From: Cohaesibacter celericrescens
GTDB taxonomy: Bacteria; Pseudomonadota; Alphaproteobacteria; Rhizobiales; Cohaesibacteraceae
DNA: 35,337 bases
Assembly: GCF_002866925.1 (NCBI RefSeq)
Contig: NZ_PKUQ01000004.1
Coordinates: forward strand, 1-35,337
Direction: 5' to 3'
A program made the position numbers and the translations under genes. Shown here in pieces: positions 34,994 through 35,337 of this stretch (the stretch's first letter is position 1; each line of letters starts with the position of its first letter). The notes beneath the pieces are model-generated. The model was not told the DNA's origin. It worked only from the letters and a program-made list of their open reading frames with translations, and made no database searches.

Positions 34994-35337
34994 AATCCGG
35001 TAGCGGTCTGATCTGACCAAGCCCGCCTTGCTGTTGTCTGAGTCGTTAAATACTGCATCTTGCATGACTGGCAGATTCCAGATTGATGGCCTCATGGCCG
35101 GGAAAGCAACTGGCGGGGCTACCGTCGGTCACATCTATTTTGCAACGCACTAGACTGCTTGAGCCCATCGTGGATTTGGCATTTTGATCTTTCCAAGACA
35201 ACCTTGCTCTTAGCGCCTATGCCGGTTTTGCCAAAATATGAGTACCCATGAGTGGGCGATAGGCATGAAGCAACAACCGCAGCATCATCAGATGCTGGCT
35301 TGCCCCCCCCCAAAAAAAACACCGCGCCAAGCCCTGA
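34994..35337. other. Terminal non-coding or unresolved stretch
   Basis: 344 nt without a supported gene. It has GGTC/GACC (about 35005-35018) soon after the LysR stop, a perfect AGCATC-atca-GATGCT hairpin (35281-35296), then C9 (35303-35311) and A8 (35312-35319). A minus-strand frame is open from 35337 to about 35119 but crosses the homopolymers and shows no known domain. Confidence 0.35.

Noticed and set aside
35119..35337. Minus-strand frame open to the window edge (FFLGGGKPASDDAAVVASCL)
   Set aside because: It crosses C9 and A8 homopolymers, shows no domain I recognise and cannot be judged without upstream sequence.
1..35337. CRISPR arrays, toxin-antitoxin pairs, restriction or retron-type defence systems
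   Set aside because: No regularly spaced repeats and no protein of those families was seen; the accessory part holds only redox enzymes, regulators and IS remnants.
28149..35337. Direct repeat of the tRNA-Leu 3' end as an attR site
   Set aside because: No second copy of the tRNA 3' end was found by eye downstream, so an integrative element boundary is not supported inside the window.

Overview
The window reads as a chromosomal segment of an alphaproteobacterium with about 50% GC. The order rplQ, Do-family protease, rarA, fluC/crcB, rluC-like, HAD phosphatase, ATP12, pccB, together with an L3 that has an Ala-rich tail and a short-LID adenylate kinase, is what I would expect in Hyphomicrobiales (Rhizobiales)-like alphaproteobacteria. 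Genus-level placement (for example a Cohaesibacter-like organism) is only a guess from gene order.

Region 1 (1-9553) starts with the last codons of a probable tuf gene and runs through the merged S10 and spc ribosomal protein clusters, rpsJ to rplO, all on + with tiny gaps or 1-8 nt overlaps. Region 2 (9554-14472) holds a strong terminator plus a second large hairpin, then secY-adk, then a roughly 345-nt structured gap, then the alpha operon rpsM-rpsK-rpoA-rplQ, closed by a textbook terminator. The gap before rpsM contains at least six hairpins, one with a terminator-like U-run, and is the best candidate here for an undescribed regulatory RNA.

Region 3 (14634-20400) is a + strand housekeeping run: periplasmic Do protease, RarA, fluoride channel, 23S rRNA pseudouridine synthase, HAD phosphatase and the F1-ATPase assembly chaperone ATP12. 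Region 4 (20615-26299) carries the two subunits of propionyl-CoA carboxylase, pccB and pccA, both on +, separated by a minus-strand folP-folB-folK folate operon. Region 5 (26324-28235) has a 59-aa Flp-type pilin gene on the minus strand sharing a bidirectional terminator with pccA, then lipB (-), a lone short FliN/SpoA protein (+) and tRNA-Leu(GAG) with encoded CCA.

Region 6 (28236 to the end) looks like an accessory segment downstream of the tRNA. A small helix-turn-helix remnant and a decayed, internally deleted IS6-family transposase are followed by two LysR regulators. Each is divergent from oxidoreductase genes: an SDR with all canonical active-site residues replaced, and a set made of a luciferase-like flavin monooxygenase, a canonical SDR and a zinc-independent quinone-oxidoreductase-like MDR. 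The last 340 bases contain no gene I can support and include a C9A8 homopolymer tract.

I did not find a CRISPR array, toxin-antitoxin pair, phage genes or an obvious novel multi-gene system. The points most worth a second look are the rpsM leader, the altered SDR, the hidden pilin gene, and the tRNA-adjacent IS6 scar with its redox cassette.
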